Assembly (NCBI GenBank): GCA_963518845.1
Contig: CAUQKV010000010.1
Coordinates: 1-64,000 of the forward strand
Origin: JABCPE02 sp963518845
Lineage (GTDB): Bacteria > Bacteroidota > Bacteroidia > Flavobacteriales > Weeksellaceae
Direction: 5' to 3'
DNA: 64,000 nucleotides
A program made the position numbers and the translations under genes. Shown here one piece after another: positions 1-8,270 of the stretch. Below the pieces are notes generated by a model, which was given only the letters and a program-made list of their open reading frames with translations, had not been told where the DNA came from and did no database searches. Within the stretch, counting starts at the first letter, position 1. Every line of letters begins with the position of its first letter.

Positions 1-143
1 AGCAAAGCGGTGGCTAAAATTTGTGATTTTGCCTTATCATCATTAAAAAAAATCTTGTGTTTTTCATTATACTCCTCTGGAGCAATGAGTCGCTCCAAAT
101 ATTCCTCAGAAAGGAGCTGTTTATATTTTTGTTCCATTGACAT
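1..143 (-). CDS. Unidentified gene, N-terminal part only (cut by window edge)
   Basis: Reading the minus strand from ATG at 143 (a second in-frame ATG lies at 137) gives 47 codons without a stop, running off the left edge. The product begins MSMEQKYKQL and is rich in charged residues, with no signal peptide or membrane segment in the visible part. It lies downstream of, and in the same direction as, the RloC-like ATPase and the DUF1569 remnant, so it could belong to the same accessory block. I do not recognise the family; RloC genes are often linked to type I restriction-modification genes, but nothing in these 47 residues proves such a link. Confidence 0.6.
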   Translation of the reverse strand, partial: MSMEQKYKQLLSEEYLERLIAPEEYNEKHKIFFNDDKAKSQILATAL

Positions 144-209
144 AATAGTAATGTTTTATTTTTCCGAAATACAAATCAAAGGGCAAATTTTGCCCTTTGA
201 GATATTTTA

Positions 210-430
210 TTACGCCCCGAATTGTCGTAAATGATGGTCAAAATGCTTCCATTGTAGAATTCCCCATTCATCAGGTGTAAGTTTGCCTTCATCTTTCCCC
301 ACTGACGCTCAGTATCTACTTTTAAACTTTCTAAATGATTGAGCATTTCGTTCTTATCTGTTTCGTTATATATTATTTTTATTCTATGAGGGTTAATAAA
401 AGAATTGTGTAATAATTTATAATTAATCAC
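210..430 (-). pseudogene. Collapsed DUF1569 (DinB-like) gene remnant
   Basis: From GTG at 430 the minus strand reads 84 residues to a stop near 176, but only the first half looks like a protein family: NETDKNEML...ERQWGKM matches the start of DUF1569 proteins (about 150 residues, DinB-like fold). In the neighbouring frame, from about 300 to the stop at 210-212, the strand reads KLTPDEWG followed by WKHFDHHLRQFGA, the classic end of the same family. The middle of the domain (roughly 70-80 residues) is therefore missing and the two ends are out of frame, so this is a deleted and frame-shifted remnant. Its start overlaps the last 8 nt of the ATPase gene. That the neighbouring cassette's arrival caused the decay is inference. 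Confidence 0.75.
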
Positions 431-2657
431 TTTCAGAAATCCCCATCATCATATCATAATGAGCTATATGTCCTGAGTATTCAAATATTTTTCTAAACAC
501 TTCTTGATATATTTCGGTAGTTGTATCTTGTGTATCTATTTCTAAAGCATCAGAAAAGCAATGAGAACCATCATTTATCCAATAATATAAAGATCTACAT
601 ATTTGTTGTTCTTCAGAATTAGGAAATTCTTTTATAATTTTTTCTTCATCTTTATAAGAACCCAAAACTTTAAAATAATTTTCCAAAATTCTTCGCATTA
701 TATTTTGTATTGTTATTGTAGATGTTACACTTTTAGATTGCAATTCTTTCCATAATAATTGATAAGAAGATTTTATAGGATTTTTTTTATCATATGGTTC
801 TATAGAACTAATATTTCCATTTTTTCTCAAGATCCAATAATTTAATTTATCACTTTCTGCTCCTCTATCCATATAGGAAACCTCTTTATGGAAATAAACA
901 TTATGTGTTAATAAAATAATTTGTTTAATATTTCCTTTATATTCATTGTCTTTCATCTCCTTTATCAAATCTTTTATCAAAGTGCTAACAATAAACAATA
1001 TATTACTATCTAAACTTGAAATAGGATCATCAATTACTAAAATTTTATCCTCATTTACAACATCTGGAGAATCTCCTCCTTTAACCTTTTGATAATAATA
1101 TAAAAAAGTGATAAAGGTTATTTCTCCTTCGCTTAACGTTTTTTGTGCGTCAGAGCCATCTTCTCTTTGAATTTCATAAAAACCATTCTCTGTAGAAGGT
1201 ACTATTTTAAAATTAAGAAATCCAAACGAGTTTAAAAGCCTATTAATTTCATCTATAGTAGGCTGTATACTTGTTACATTTTGATTTAATTCTTTTATTT
1301 TTTCGTCAATCCCTCTATATGCATTTTCATTTTTTTCTAAAGAACTATTTAATCCTATTATTTTTTTTTCTAAGACATTCCTTTTTTTCTGAAAAGACTC
1401 TATCTTTGATTTATATTCTTCTACAAGATATTTCCATACTGAAGTTATTAATTTATTTTTTTCTGTTTGAAAATTTTCAACTGTACGATTATAATTTTCT
1501 ATCTCTTTATTAGCTGAAACGATTGAGTTTAATATAAGTTCTAATTGCTCTTTTAGAAAAACTAAATCAATACTTCTACTAGGTTCTTTTAGTTTGCTAT
1601 TTAATAATTCTTTATTGCTATTATATTGACTAATTAAAGTTCTTATATATGTGGAAAAAATGTCCAAATTTAATTTTGAAGAATTGATATTCTTCTGGTT
1701 AGCTTCAATAATATTTAATTGATCTATAAGATTCTGAACCGATATCTCATACTTTTGTTTTAATTCTTTTAAACAAGAGATATCACTAATATAATTTTCA
1801 TTAAAAAAGCTATTCAATTTTTCTCTAAAATCTTCTGTAATTGTTCTTTCTTGACAAAAAGGACAGATATCACTTTCCTCTTGTAAGTAATTTTTTCCTT
1901 CATATACCCAGTCACTAATATTTAAATGGTTTATCAATCCTGCTATATCAATATCAGCTTTTCCTATTATTTTCTTTTTCCAAATAGGATTATTTTCTAT
2001 TTCTAAAATAGTATCAAATGAAATAGTATTTATTAACTCTATCATTTGAGGATGTTCCCCAAAAAGAATATTAGCTTTTTCTTTTAATTGTTCATAAGTC
2101 AATATGTATGAATTATTGCTTTTAAATTCATCTTCTAATCTATTTCTAAACTTATTTTTGCTTTTTGCTGACCCTGAAAAAGCTTCTGAAAAATCATTTT
2201 CATACTTCTTTTTTAAGTTATTCCAACAATCCTCATCAAATTCATTTTCAAGATTTTGTTTTTCTTGTTCTGTTTGTTCTAATTGCCCCCTTCTTATTAA
2301 CCCCTGCTCTCTAATAGAATTTAATTTTTCTTTTAGAGTATTGATTTCAGCAATTTGTTCTGTAGTAGCTTGACCAAGAGTGAAAATTCCTTTTAATTTT
2401 TCTTGTCCAAAATTTAATTCACGAAATTTTCTATTATACACGAGTGTTTTTATAGGAGTATTATTTTTCCATTCAATAGAACATTCTTTATATCTATCAT
2501 CTTCTTTAATTTTAATATCACTAGCAAGATAATTAGAGATTGTTGTTTTTCCTGTACCATTTCCTCCATAGATAAAATTAATCTTTTTCAGATTATTAAT
2601 TTTGACACCTTCATTGTCATAGGTTGCAACATTCTTTATTGTAATAGAGTCTATCAT
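423..2657 (-). CDS. AAA_13 ATPase with zinc-hook, RloC-like (candidate anticodon nuclease)
   Basis: A 744-residue SMC/Rad50-like ATPase. Walker A GGNGTGKT is at residues 31-38, then a long coiled coil interrupted by CPFC (265-268), a zinc-hook like that of Rad50. After a second coiled coil come the ABC-type signature LSEGE and a Walker B reading ILVIDDP. The last 90 residues hold R655-x3-E659 and H699 (in NDGSH), which fits the R-x3-E...H catalytic signature of the PrrC/RloC anticodon nucleases. RloC proteins combine exactly these parts: ABC ATPase, zinc-hook and C-terminal ACNase, and are thought to cut tRNA after DNA damage or phage infection. The gene is visibly more AT-rich than cysS beside it, which suggests transfer. 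The ATPase and hook are certain; the nuclease call is by motif, and E-to-H spacing (40) is longer than in PrrC. Other AAA_13 proteins of unknown function share a similar C-terminus. Confidence 0.75.
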   Translation of the reverse strand: MIDSITIKNVATYDNEGVKINNLKKINFIYGGNGTGKTTISNYLASDIKIKEDDRYKECSIEWKNNTPIKTLVYNRKFRELNFGQEKLKGIFTLGQATTEQIAEINTLKEKLNSIREQGLIRRGQLEQTEQEKQNLENEFDEDCWNNLKKKYENDFSEAFSGSAKSKNKFRNRLEDEFKSNNSYILTYEQLKEKANILFGEHPQMIELINTISFDTILEIENNPIWKKKIIGKADIDIAGLINHLNISDWVYEGKNYLQEESDICPFCQERTITEDFREKLNSFFNENYISDISCLKELKQKYEISVQNLIDQLNIIEANQKNINSSKLNLDIFSTYIRTLISQYNSNKELLNSKLKEPSRSIDLVFLKEQLELILNSIVSANKEIENYNRTVENFQTEKNKLITSVWKYLVEEYKSKIESFQKKRNVLEKKIIGLNSSLEKNENAYRGIDEKIKELNQNVTSIQPTIDEINRLLNSFGFLNFKIVPSTENGFYEIQREDGSDAQKTLSEGEITFITFLYYYQKVKGGDSPDVVNEDKILVIDDPISSLDSNILFIVSTLIKDLIKEMKDNEYKGNIKQIILLTHNVYFHKEVSYMDRGAESDKLNYWILRKNGNISSIEPYDKKNPIKSSYQLLWKELQSKSVTSTITIQNIMRRILENYFKVLGSYKDEEKIIKEFPNSEEQQICRSLYYWINDGSHCFSDALEIDTQDTTTEIYQEVFRKIFEYSGHIAHYDMMMGISESD

Positions 2658-2772
2658 AAAAGTTTCTTTTTTGATTTATAACATAATCTATTTATTATAT
2701 TGACTTTACACTCCTTTTTGCGAAGTTCTTGAATATTTTTGTTATAGTAAAATTTTAAAAGTCACTCTTCAT

Positions 2773-4251
2773 TTAACTTACAGAATAACTCGTTCCTTCT
2801 TTTCCGTCTTTTAGCTGGATGCCGATTGCGGATAATTCATCTCGGATTTTGTCCGAAAGTGCCCAGTCTTTGTTGGCACGAGCCTCCATTCTCATATTGA
2901 TAAGGAGCTGAACCACACCATCGAGCTTGTCGTTGTTTCCTGCTGCTTGTTCTTCATTTCGTAAGCCTAAAACATCGAAAACAAAGGCGTTCATCAGTGT
3001 TTTCAATTCGTGAAGTTCATCGATGGATATTTTTTCTTCTCCGTTTTTCACTTGGAAAATCCATTTCACCGCTTCGAAAAGATGAGCGATAAGTATAGGC
3101 GAATTAAAATCATCCAATAGTGCATTGTAGCATTTTTCTTTCCATTCAGATATAGGGAGCGCAGTAGGATGCTCTATTTCGGTAGTGATTTCATTCAGTG
3201 CTTTTATTGCTTCCATAAGCCTGTTAAAGCCTTTTTCGGCAGCGAGCATCGCTTCATTAGAGATGTCAAGTACACTGCGGTAGTGCGCTTGCATAAAGCA
3301 GAAACGAATCACAGCAGGCGCAAAAGCTTTCTCAAAGAATGTGTTATCACCATTAATGAGCTGCATCGGCAAAATGTAGTTTCCTGTCGATTTGCTCATT
3401 CGTTGTCCATTCATTGTCAGCATATTAGCGTGCATCCAGTAGCGAACTGGGCTTTCGCCGTGTCCTGCTTTACCTTGTGCGATTTCGCATTCGTGGTGAG
3501 GGAATTTTAAATCCATACCGCCTCCGTGGATATCAAACTGATTACCAAGGTATTTGGTGCTCATTACTGTACATTCGAGGTGCCAGCCAGGGAAACCATC
3601 GCCCCAAGGAGAAGCCCAGCGCATAATGTGAGCTGGCGAAGCTTTTTTCCACAGTGCGAAGTCCTGAGGATTGCGTTTTTCGCCCTGTCCATCGAGGTCG
3701 CGGGTGTTCGCAAAAAGCTCTTCTATATTTCTATTGGAAAGCTCGCCGTAGTTGAGTCCGCGTTTGTTGTATTCCAGCACATCGAAATACACAGAACCAT
3801 TACTCTCATAGGCAAAACCATCATTCAAGAGTTTTTCTGTAAGCTGGATTTGTTCCAATATATGCCCTGTCGCAGTAGGTTCTATAGTCGGCGGAAGAAG
3901 ATTGAATATATCCAAAACTTTATGGAAATCAACCGTGTATTTTTGTACGATTTCCATAGGTTCCAGCTTTTCTAAACGAGATTGTTTCACAAAACGGTCG
4001 TTGTTCACATCGCCGTCATCGGTAAGGTGTCCAGCATCGGTAATGTTACGGACATAGCGCACTTTGTAGCCCAAGAATTTCAGCGTACGATACACAAAAT
4101 CAAACGACATAAAGGTACGCACATTTCCCAAATGCACATTGCTGTACACCGTAGGGCCGCAGACATACATTCCTACATTATTCTCGTGCAAAGGCACAAA
4201 AACTTCTTTTTCTCCTTTTAAGGAATTGAATATTTTTAGTTGATGATTCAT
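2773..4251 (-). CDS. cysS: Cysteinyl-tRNA synthetase
   Basis: A class I aminoacyl-tRNA synthetase that charges tRNA-Cys, 492 residues, the usual length. The HIGH-type motif reads HLGN just after YVCGPTVYS, whose Cys is a zinc ligand; further zinc-site residues are in GWHLECT and FPHHECE; the KMSKS loop reads RMSKSTGN. The C-terminal anticodon-binding part ends in KDGKEGTSYSVS. An ATG further upstream (4275) is open in frame, but a -7 promoter box (TATCTTTG on the minus strand, 4273-4280) overlaps it, so ATG 4251 (MNHQLKIFNSL) is chosen. The gene stands alone, followed by about 110 nt of AT-rich spacer before the RloC-like gene. Confidence 0.97.
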   Translation of the reverse strand: MNHQLKIFNSLKGEKEVFVPLHENNVGMYVCGPTVYSNVHLGNVRTFMSFDFVYRTLKFLGYKVRYVRNITDAGHLTDDGDVNNDRFVKQSRLEKLEPMEIVQKYTVDFHKVLDIFNLLPPTIEPTATGHILEQIQLTEKLLNDGFAYESNGSVYFDVLEYNKRGLNYGELSNRNIEELFANTRDLDGQGEKRNPQDFALWKKASPAHIMRWASPWGDGFPGWHLECTVMSTKYLGNQFDIHGGGMDLKFPHHECEIAQGKAGHGESPVRYWMHANMLTMNGQRMSKSTGNYILPMQLINGDNTFFEKAFAPAVIRFCFMQAHYRSVLDISNEAMLAAEKGFNRLMEAIKALNEITTEIEHPTALPISEWKEKCYNALLDDFNSPILIAHLFEAVKWIFQVKNGEEKISIDELHELKTLMNAFVFDVLGLRNEEQAAGNNDKLDGVVQLLINMRMEARANKDWALSDKIRDELSAIGIQLKDGKEGTSYSVS

Positions 4252-4272
4252 ATTATGTTTTATTAAGACTGA

Positions 4273-4280
4273 CAAAGATA
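4273..4280 (-). promoter_or_regulatory. -7 box of the cysS promoter
   Basis: TATCTTTG on the minus strand matches the Bacteroidota -7 consensus TAnnTTTG and lies 22 nt before ATG 4251. No clear TTG was found at the -33 position. Its position excludes translation from the upstream in-frame ATG at 4275. Confidence 0.6.
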
Positions 4281-4346
4281 ATTAAAAAACATTAGACATT
4301 TTAAATTAAAGTTTGTTTATTTTGCGGATTATTTATCAAAAGAACA

Positions 4347-6473
4347 ATGGACAAAATACAATTCATTCAGCAGAATATTTCACTTCAAGAAAAACAGATA
4401 AACGCCGTTTTGCAGCTGCTTTCGGAGGACTGCACCATTCCCTTTATTGCGCGATATAGAAAAGATAAAACAGGAAACCTCGGCGAGGTGGAAATAGAAC
4501 AGATTCAGAAACTTAGCAAAAATTTTGATGAAATCCAAAAGAGAAAAGAAAGTGTTCTGAAATCCATAGAAGAGCAGGAAAAACTCACGCCAGAACTCCG
4601 CGCCAAAATAGAGCAAAGCTTTGATTTACAGGAGATAGAAGACCTGTATCTTCCCTTTAAAAAACGAAAAAAAACCAAAGCCGATGCCGCAAAAGAAAAA
4701 GGGCTGGAGCCTTTGGCAAAAATCATCATGGCGCAGAAAAATGGTGACATAGAGCAAACGGCGCAGAATTATCTGAATAAAGAAGTTTCCAGCGTGGAGG
4801 AGGCACTTCAGGGCACGAGGGACATCATCGCAGAATGGATAAACGAAAATATCTTCATCAGAAAAAATCTTAGAAGAATTTTTCAGCGTAAAGCTGTGAT
4901 TTCCAGCAAAGTAGTCAAAACTAAAAAAGAGGAAGAAGAGGCGCAGAAATACGCCCAGTATTTTGACTGGAGCGAACCGCTGAACAAAATCCCTTCTCAC
5001 AGACTTCTGGCGATGCTTCGTGCTGAAAAAGAAGGTTTTATAAAAGTGAACATTGATATTGATAAAGATGAAATTCTTGCTTTCATGGAGGGAAGTTTGG
5101 TGAAAACGGCTTCGCCTTCGTGTGCGGAGCAAATCATCCTTGCGGCTCAAGATGCTTACAAAAGACTTTTGGAGCCATCTATTTCAAATGAAATTTTGCA
5201 GGAAGCCAAGATTAAAGCCGATGAAAAGGCGATTTCTATCTTTTCTGAAAATTTGACACAGCTGCTTTTGGCTCCGCCTCTCGGCGAGAAGCGAATTTTA
5301 GCCATAGACCCAGGGTATAGAACGGGCTGTAAGGTGGTTTGTCTTGATGAAAAAGGCGATTTGCTTCATAATGAGACCATTTATCCACACGCTCCACAGA
5401 AGGAAACAGCCACCGCGATGAAAAAAATCCGCTCTATGGTGGAGGCTTATCATATTGAGGCGATTTCCATTGGGAACGGAACGGCCTCTCGTGAAACCGA
5501 GTTTTTCATTAAGAAAATAGCGTTTGACAGACCTTTGCAGGTTTTCGTGGTGTCCGAGGCTGGAGCGTCCGTTTATTCCGCAAGTAAAATTGCCCGAGAT
5601 GAATTTCCTGATTATGACATCACCGTGAGAGGTGCCGTCTCTATCGGAAGGAGGCTGTCTGACCCGCTTGCCGAGTTGGTAAAAATAGACCCAAAGAGCA
5701 TCGGCGTAGGGCAGTATCAGCACGATGTAGACCAGATTTTATTAAAAGAAGAGCTGGACAGCACGGTCGTAAAATGCGTGAATTCAGTAGGAATTAACAT
5801 CAATACGGCGAGTAAATCCCTGCTGAACTATGTCTCTGGTATTGGCGAAAAACTTGCGGAAAATATTGTAGCTTACCGAACTGAAAATGGCGCTTTTGTG
5901 GATAGAAATCAGATTAAAAAAGTTCCTCGTCTGGGTGAAAAGGCGTTCCAGCAGGCGGCGGCATTTATCCGAATAAAAGACAGCAAAAATCCTTTGGATA
6001 ATTCCTCCGTGCATCCAGAAGCCTACAAAATCGTAGAAAAAATGGCGAAAGACCTCGGTATCAAAACAATAGACCTTATCGCTAATGAGGAGAAAATTAA
6101 ACAAATTTCACCAGAAAAATACACCACGGAGGACATCGGAATTTTAGGGATAAAGGATATTCTGAAAGAACTTATAAAACCAGGGCTTGACCCAAGAAAA
6201 ACGAGCAAAGTCTTTGAGTTTGACCCGAATATAAAAACCTTTGAAGATTTGAAAACAGGAATGATACTTCCTGGGATAGTGAGCAATATCACGGCTTTTG
6301 GGTGTTTTGTGGACATAGGGATAAAAGAAAATGGGCTGGTGCATATTTCCCAGCTGAAAGACGGATTCGTGAGCGACCCTAGCGAGGTGGTAAAACTCCA
6401 CCAGCAGGTAAAAGTGAAAATAATAGAAATAGACACGGAGAGAAAGCGAATAGCTCTATCGATGGTGATTTAG
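4347..6473 (+). CDS. tex: Tex-like RNA-binding transcription accessory protein
   Basis: A 708-residue cytoplasmic Tex/YhgF protein. In order it shows a Tex N-terminal helical domain with PFIARYRKD (about 33-40), an RNase H-like YqgF domain beginning ILAIDPGYRTGCK (about 320), a helix-hairpin-helix pair including SGIGEKLAENIV (about 500), and a C-terminal S1 RNA-binding domain starting GMILPGIVSNITAFG (about 640). Tex proteins bind nucleic acid and affect transcription; their exact role is unsettled. Length is close to the family norm. It is divergent from cysS with a short shared upstream region and is followed by a separate promoter for ricT, so it is probably monocistronic. Confidence 0.95.
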   Translation: MDKIQFIQQNISLQEKQINAVLQLLSEDCTIPFIARYRKDKTGNLGEVEIEQIQKLSKNFDEIQKRKESVLKSIEEQEKLTPELRAKIEQSFDLQEIEDLYLPFKKRKKTKADAAKEKGLEPLAKIIMAQKNGDIEQTAQNYLNKEVSSVEEALQGTRDIIAEWINENIFIRKNLRRIFQRKAVISSKVVKTKKEEEEAQKYAQYFDWSEPLNKIPSHRLLAMLRAEKEGFIKVNIDIDKDEILAFMEGSLVKTASPSCAEQIILAAQDAYKRLLEPSISNEILQEAKIKADEKAISIFSENLTQLLLAPPLGEKRILAIDPGYRTGCKVVCLDEKGDLLHNETIYPHAPQKETATAMKKIRSMVEAYHIEAISIGNGTASRETEFFIKKIAFDRPLQVFVVSEAGASVYSASKIARDEFPDYDITVRGAVSIGRRLSDPLAELVKIDPKSIGVGQYQHDVDQILLKEELDSTVVKCVNSVGININTASKSLLNYVSGIGEKLAENIVAYRTENGAFVDRNQIKKVPRLGEKAFQQAAAFIRIKDSKNPLDNSSVHPEAYKIVEKMAKDLGIKTIDLIANEEKIKQISPEKYTTEDIGILGIKDILKELIKPGLDPRKTSKVFEFDPNIKTFEDLKTGMILPGIVSNITAFGCFVDIGIKENGLVHISQLKDGFVSDPSEVVKLHQQVKVKIIEIDTERKRIALSMVI

Positions 6474-6481
6474 GTTTAGTA

Positions 6482-6511
6482 TTGTTTTTCGCTAAAAAAT
6501 AACTACATTTG
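6482..6511 (+). promoter_or_regulatory. Consensus Bacteroidota promoter for ricT
   Basis: TTG at 6482-6484 is followed after 19 nt by TACATTTG at 6504-6511, a full match to the TTG-N19-TAnnTTTG arrangement of the housekeeping sigma factor in Bacteroidota. The start codon of ricT is 22 nt further on. Confidence 0.75.
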
Positions 6512-6533
6512 CAAGAATAAACAAAAGATAAAT

Positions 6534-7799
6534 ATGAGTTGTGGAGGATGTAAAAATTCTGGCGATTCTTCCCACGGCTGCTCTACTAACAGCAAAGGAG
6601 AGTTTAGTTGTGATATAATAGATACTTGTGAATATAGTTATAAATTAAGTGTTTTTGATTGGCTTGCCAATATAAAATCTCCACTGAATGAGTGTGATTA
6701 TGTTGAGGTTAGATTTAAAAATGAAAGAAAAAATTTTTATCATAACATAAATAAACTACCGCTGCATATAGGAAGTATAGTAACAGTAGAATCCAGCTCA
6801 GGATACGATGTCGGAGTGGTGAGTCTCACAGGTGAACTGGTGAGGATACAGATGAAAAAGAAAAATTTTGGAGAAGAACAGGCCTCCAAAATAATCCGTA
6901 TAGCTACAAAGAAAGATGTAGAAATATGGCAAAATGCCCGAAAAAAGGAAGAAGAAGTAAAGAAAGAAGCAAGAAAAATCGCCTTGAATCTAAATCTTGA
7001 AATGAAAATTTCGGATATAGAATACCAAGGGGACGGCTCTAAGATTACTTTTTACTATACAGCAGATGGAAGAGTAGATTTCCGACAGCTGATAAAGGAA
7101 TATGCGGCTGTTTTTCGTGCTAAAGTAGACATGAAACAGATAGGCTACCGACAGGAAGCAGCTAAACTGGGTGGAATAGGCTCTTGTGGCAGGGAACTCT
7201 GCTGTTCTACATGGCTTACAGATTTTCGTTCGGTGAATACTAATGCAGCGAGATACCAGCAGCTGAGCATAAACCCGTTGAAACTTGCAGGGCAGTGCGG
7301 TAAGCTTAAATGTTGTTTGAATTTTGAACTGGACAGCTACATGGATGCACTCAGCCATTTCCCTTCTTCCAGCACGGTTTTGGATACAGAAAAAGGAAAG
7401 GCGTTCTGCATCAAAATAGATGTTTTCAAAAAGAGAATGTGGTTCGCTTATGTGGATAATTCTATCCTTTGGTATGACTTGGATATCCAAGAAGTGAAGG
7501 AGATGATTTCCATGAACAAAAAAGGAAACAAAATCCCACCGTTAGAGGAGTATAAAAGCCAAGAATTGTCTGTTCCTACGAAGGAAATAGATCTGATTCA
7601 GGAGAATAACATAGACCGTTTCGAGAAGAAAAAATCAAATAAAAAGTCTAAAAACAAAGAAAAGAAAAACACTTCTCCAAAGGAAGAAAAAAACAATAAT
7701 AATGCTCCAAAACCAAATAATTCAGAGCAACAAAAACCAAACAATAGAAAGAATAATAAAAAAAGAAATAACCCGAAAAAAAATAATAATGATGGGTAA
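6534..7799 (+). CDS. PSP1-domain protein, RicT-like
   Basis: A 421-residue protein of the PSP1/RicT (YaaT) family. The N-terminus is cysteine-rich (MSCGGCKNSG, then C16, C26 and C32). The central PSP1 domain carries the Cys motifs GSCGRELCCS (about 222) and GQCGKLKCC (about 258). In Bacillus, RicT with RicA and RicF binds Fe-S clusters and supports RNA maturation by RNase Y; the role in Bacteroidota is not established. The last 55-60 residues are an unusual low-complexity tail of Lys, Asn and Pro, likely disordered and able to bind nucleic acid (inference). The stop overlaps the start of gldH by 8 nt, so the two are probably translationally coupled, heading a ricT-gldH-PBP1A-folE-ALDH run. 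Confidence 0.9.
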   Translation: MSCGGCKNSGDSSHGCSTNSKGEFSCDIIDTCEYSYKLSVFDWLANIKSPLNECDYVEVRFKNERKNFYHNINKLPLHIGSIVTVESSSGYDVGVVSLTGELVRIQMKKKNFGEEQASKIIRIATKKDVEIWQNARKKEEEVKKEARKIALNLNLEMKISDIEYQGDGSKITFYYTADGRVDFRQLIKEYAAVFRAKVDMKQIGYRQEAAKLGGIGSCGRELCCSTWLTDFRSVNTNAARYQQLSINPLKLAGQCGKLKCCLNFELDSYMDALSHFPSSSTVLDTEKGKAFCIKIDVFKKRMWFAYVDNSILWYDLDIQEVKEMISMNKKGNKIPPLEEYKSQELSVPTKEIDLIQENNIDRFEKKKSNKKSKNKEKKNTSPKEEKNNNNAPKPNNSEQQKPNNRKNNKKRNNPKKNNNDG

Positions 7800-8265
7800 A
7801 AAGATATGGCTATTTGCAGCATTGTGGTTTATTTCCATAGGTTGTTCTAGCGAGGGAGAAATCTATATGACCGAGGTGAATAACCTCTGGGGGAAGAACG
7901 ATGCAAAGAAAATAGAGTTCGAAATCAAAGATTCTGAGTTTCCAAAAAACCTTATATTTGTTGTAAGGAATAATAATGAATATCCTTACAATAACTTGTT
8001 TTTAATCTCCACTATCAAAGGAGAAAAGAATAAAGTTTTGAAAACGGATACACTTCAGTATATTTTAGCAAAACCAAATGGAGAATGGTACGGAAGTGGT
8101 ATAGGAGATGTTAAGGAAATTCTCGTTCAGTATAAAAATGAATACAAATTCCCAGCAAACGGTAAATATAAAGTGGAACTAAAACACGGAATGAGAACCG
8201 ACCAGCTGAAAGGAATAGAGGATATAGGCATTAAAATAGAAAATATAAAAACAACAACTCCGTAA
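7792..8265 (+). CDS. gldH: Gliding-motility lipoprotein GldH
   Basis: A 157-residue lipoprotein. The signal peptide MGKKIWLFAALWFISIG ends at Cys18 (lipobox SIGC), so the mature protein is lipid-anchored in an envelope membrane. The body, with MTEVNNLWGKNDAKKIEF and the FVVRNNNEYPYNNLFL segment, resembles GldH of Flavobacteriia. GldH is required for gliding in Flavobacterium but is also kept in non-gliding relatives, so motility cannot be concluded. An in-frame reading upstream to 7702 exists only inside the A-rich ricT tail; ATG 7792 (or 7789) is chosen because the signal peptide begins there. It sits between ricT and the PBP1A gene with 8 nt overlap and 5 nt spacing. Confidence 0.88.
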   Translation: MGKKIWLFAALWFISIGCSSEGEIYMTEVNNLWGKNDAKKIEFEIKDSEFPKNLIFVVRNNNEYPYNNLFLISTIKGEKNKVLKTDTLQYILAKPNGEWYGSGIGDVKEILVQYKNEYKFPANGKYKVELKHGMRTDQLKGIEDIGIKIENIKTTTP

Positions 8266-8270
8266 TAAAC

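Noticed and set aside
176..430. An 84-residue intact small gene on the minus strand
   Set aside because: Only its first half resembles a family (DUF1569), and the true end of that family lies in the next frame; treated as a pseudogene.
4252..4275. Upstream start for cysS
   Set aside because: A -7 promoter box overlaps it and the extra eight residues are not part of the family's N-terminus.
7702..7791. Upstream start for gldH inside ricT
   Set aside because: The added residues come from the A-rich ricT tail and would hide the signal peptide.
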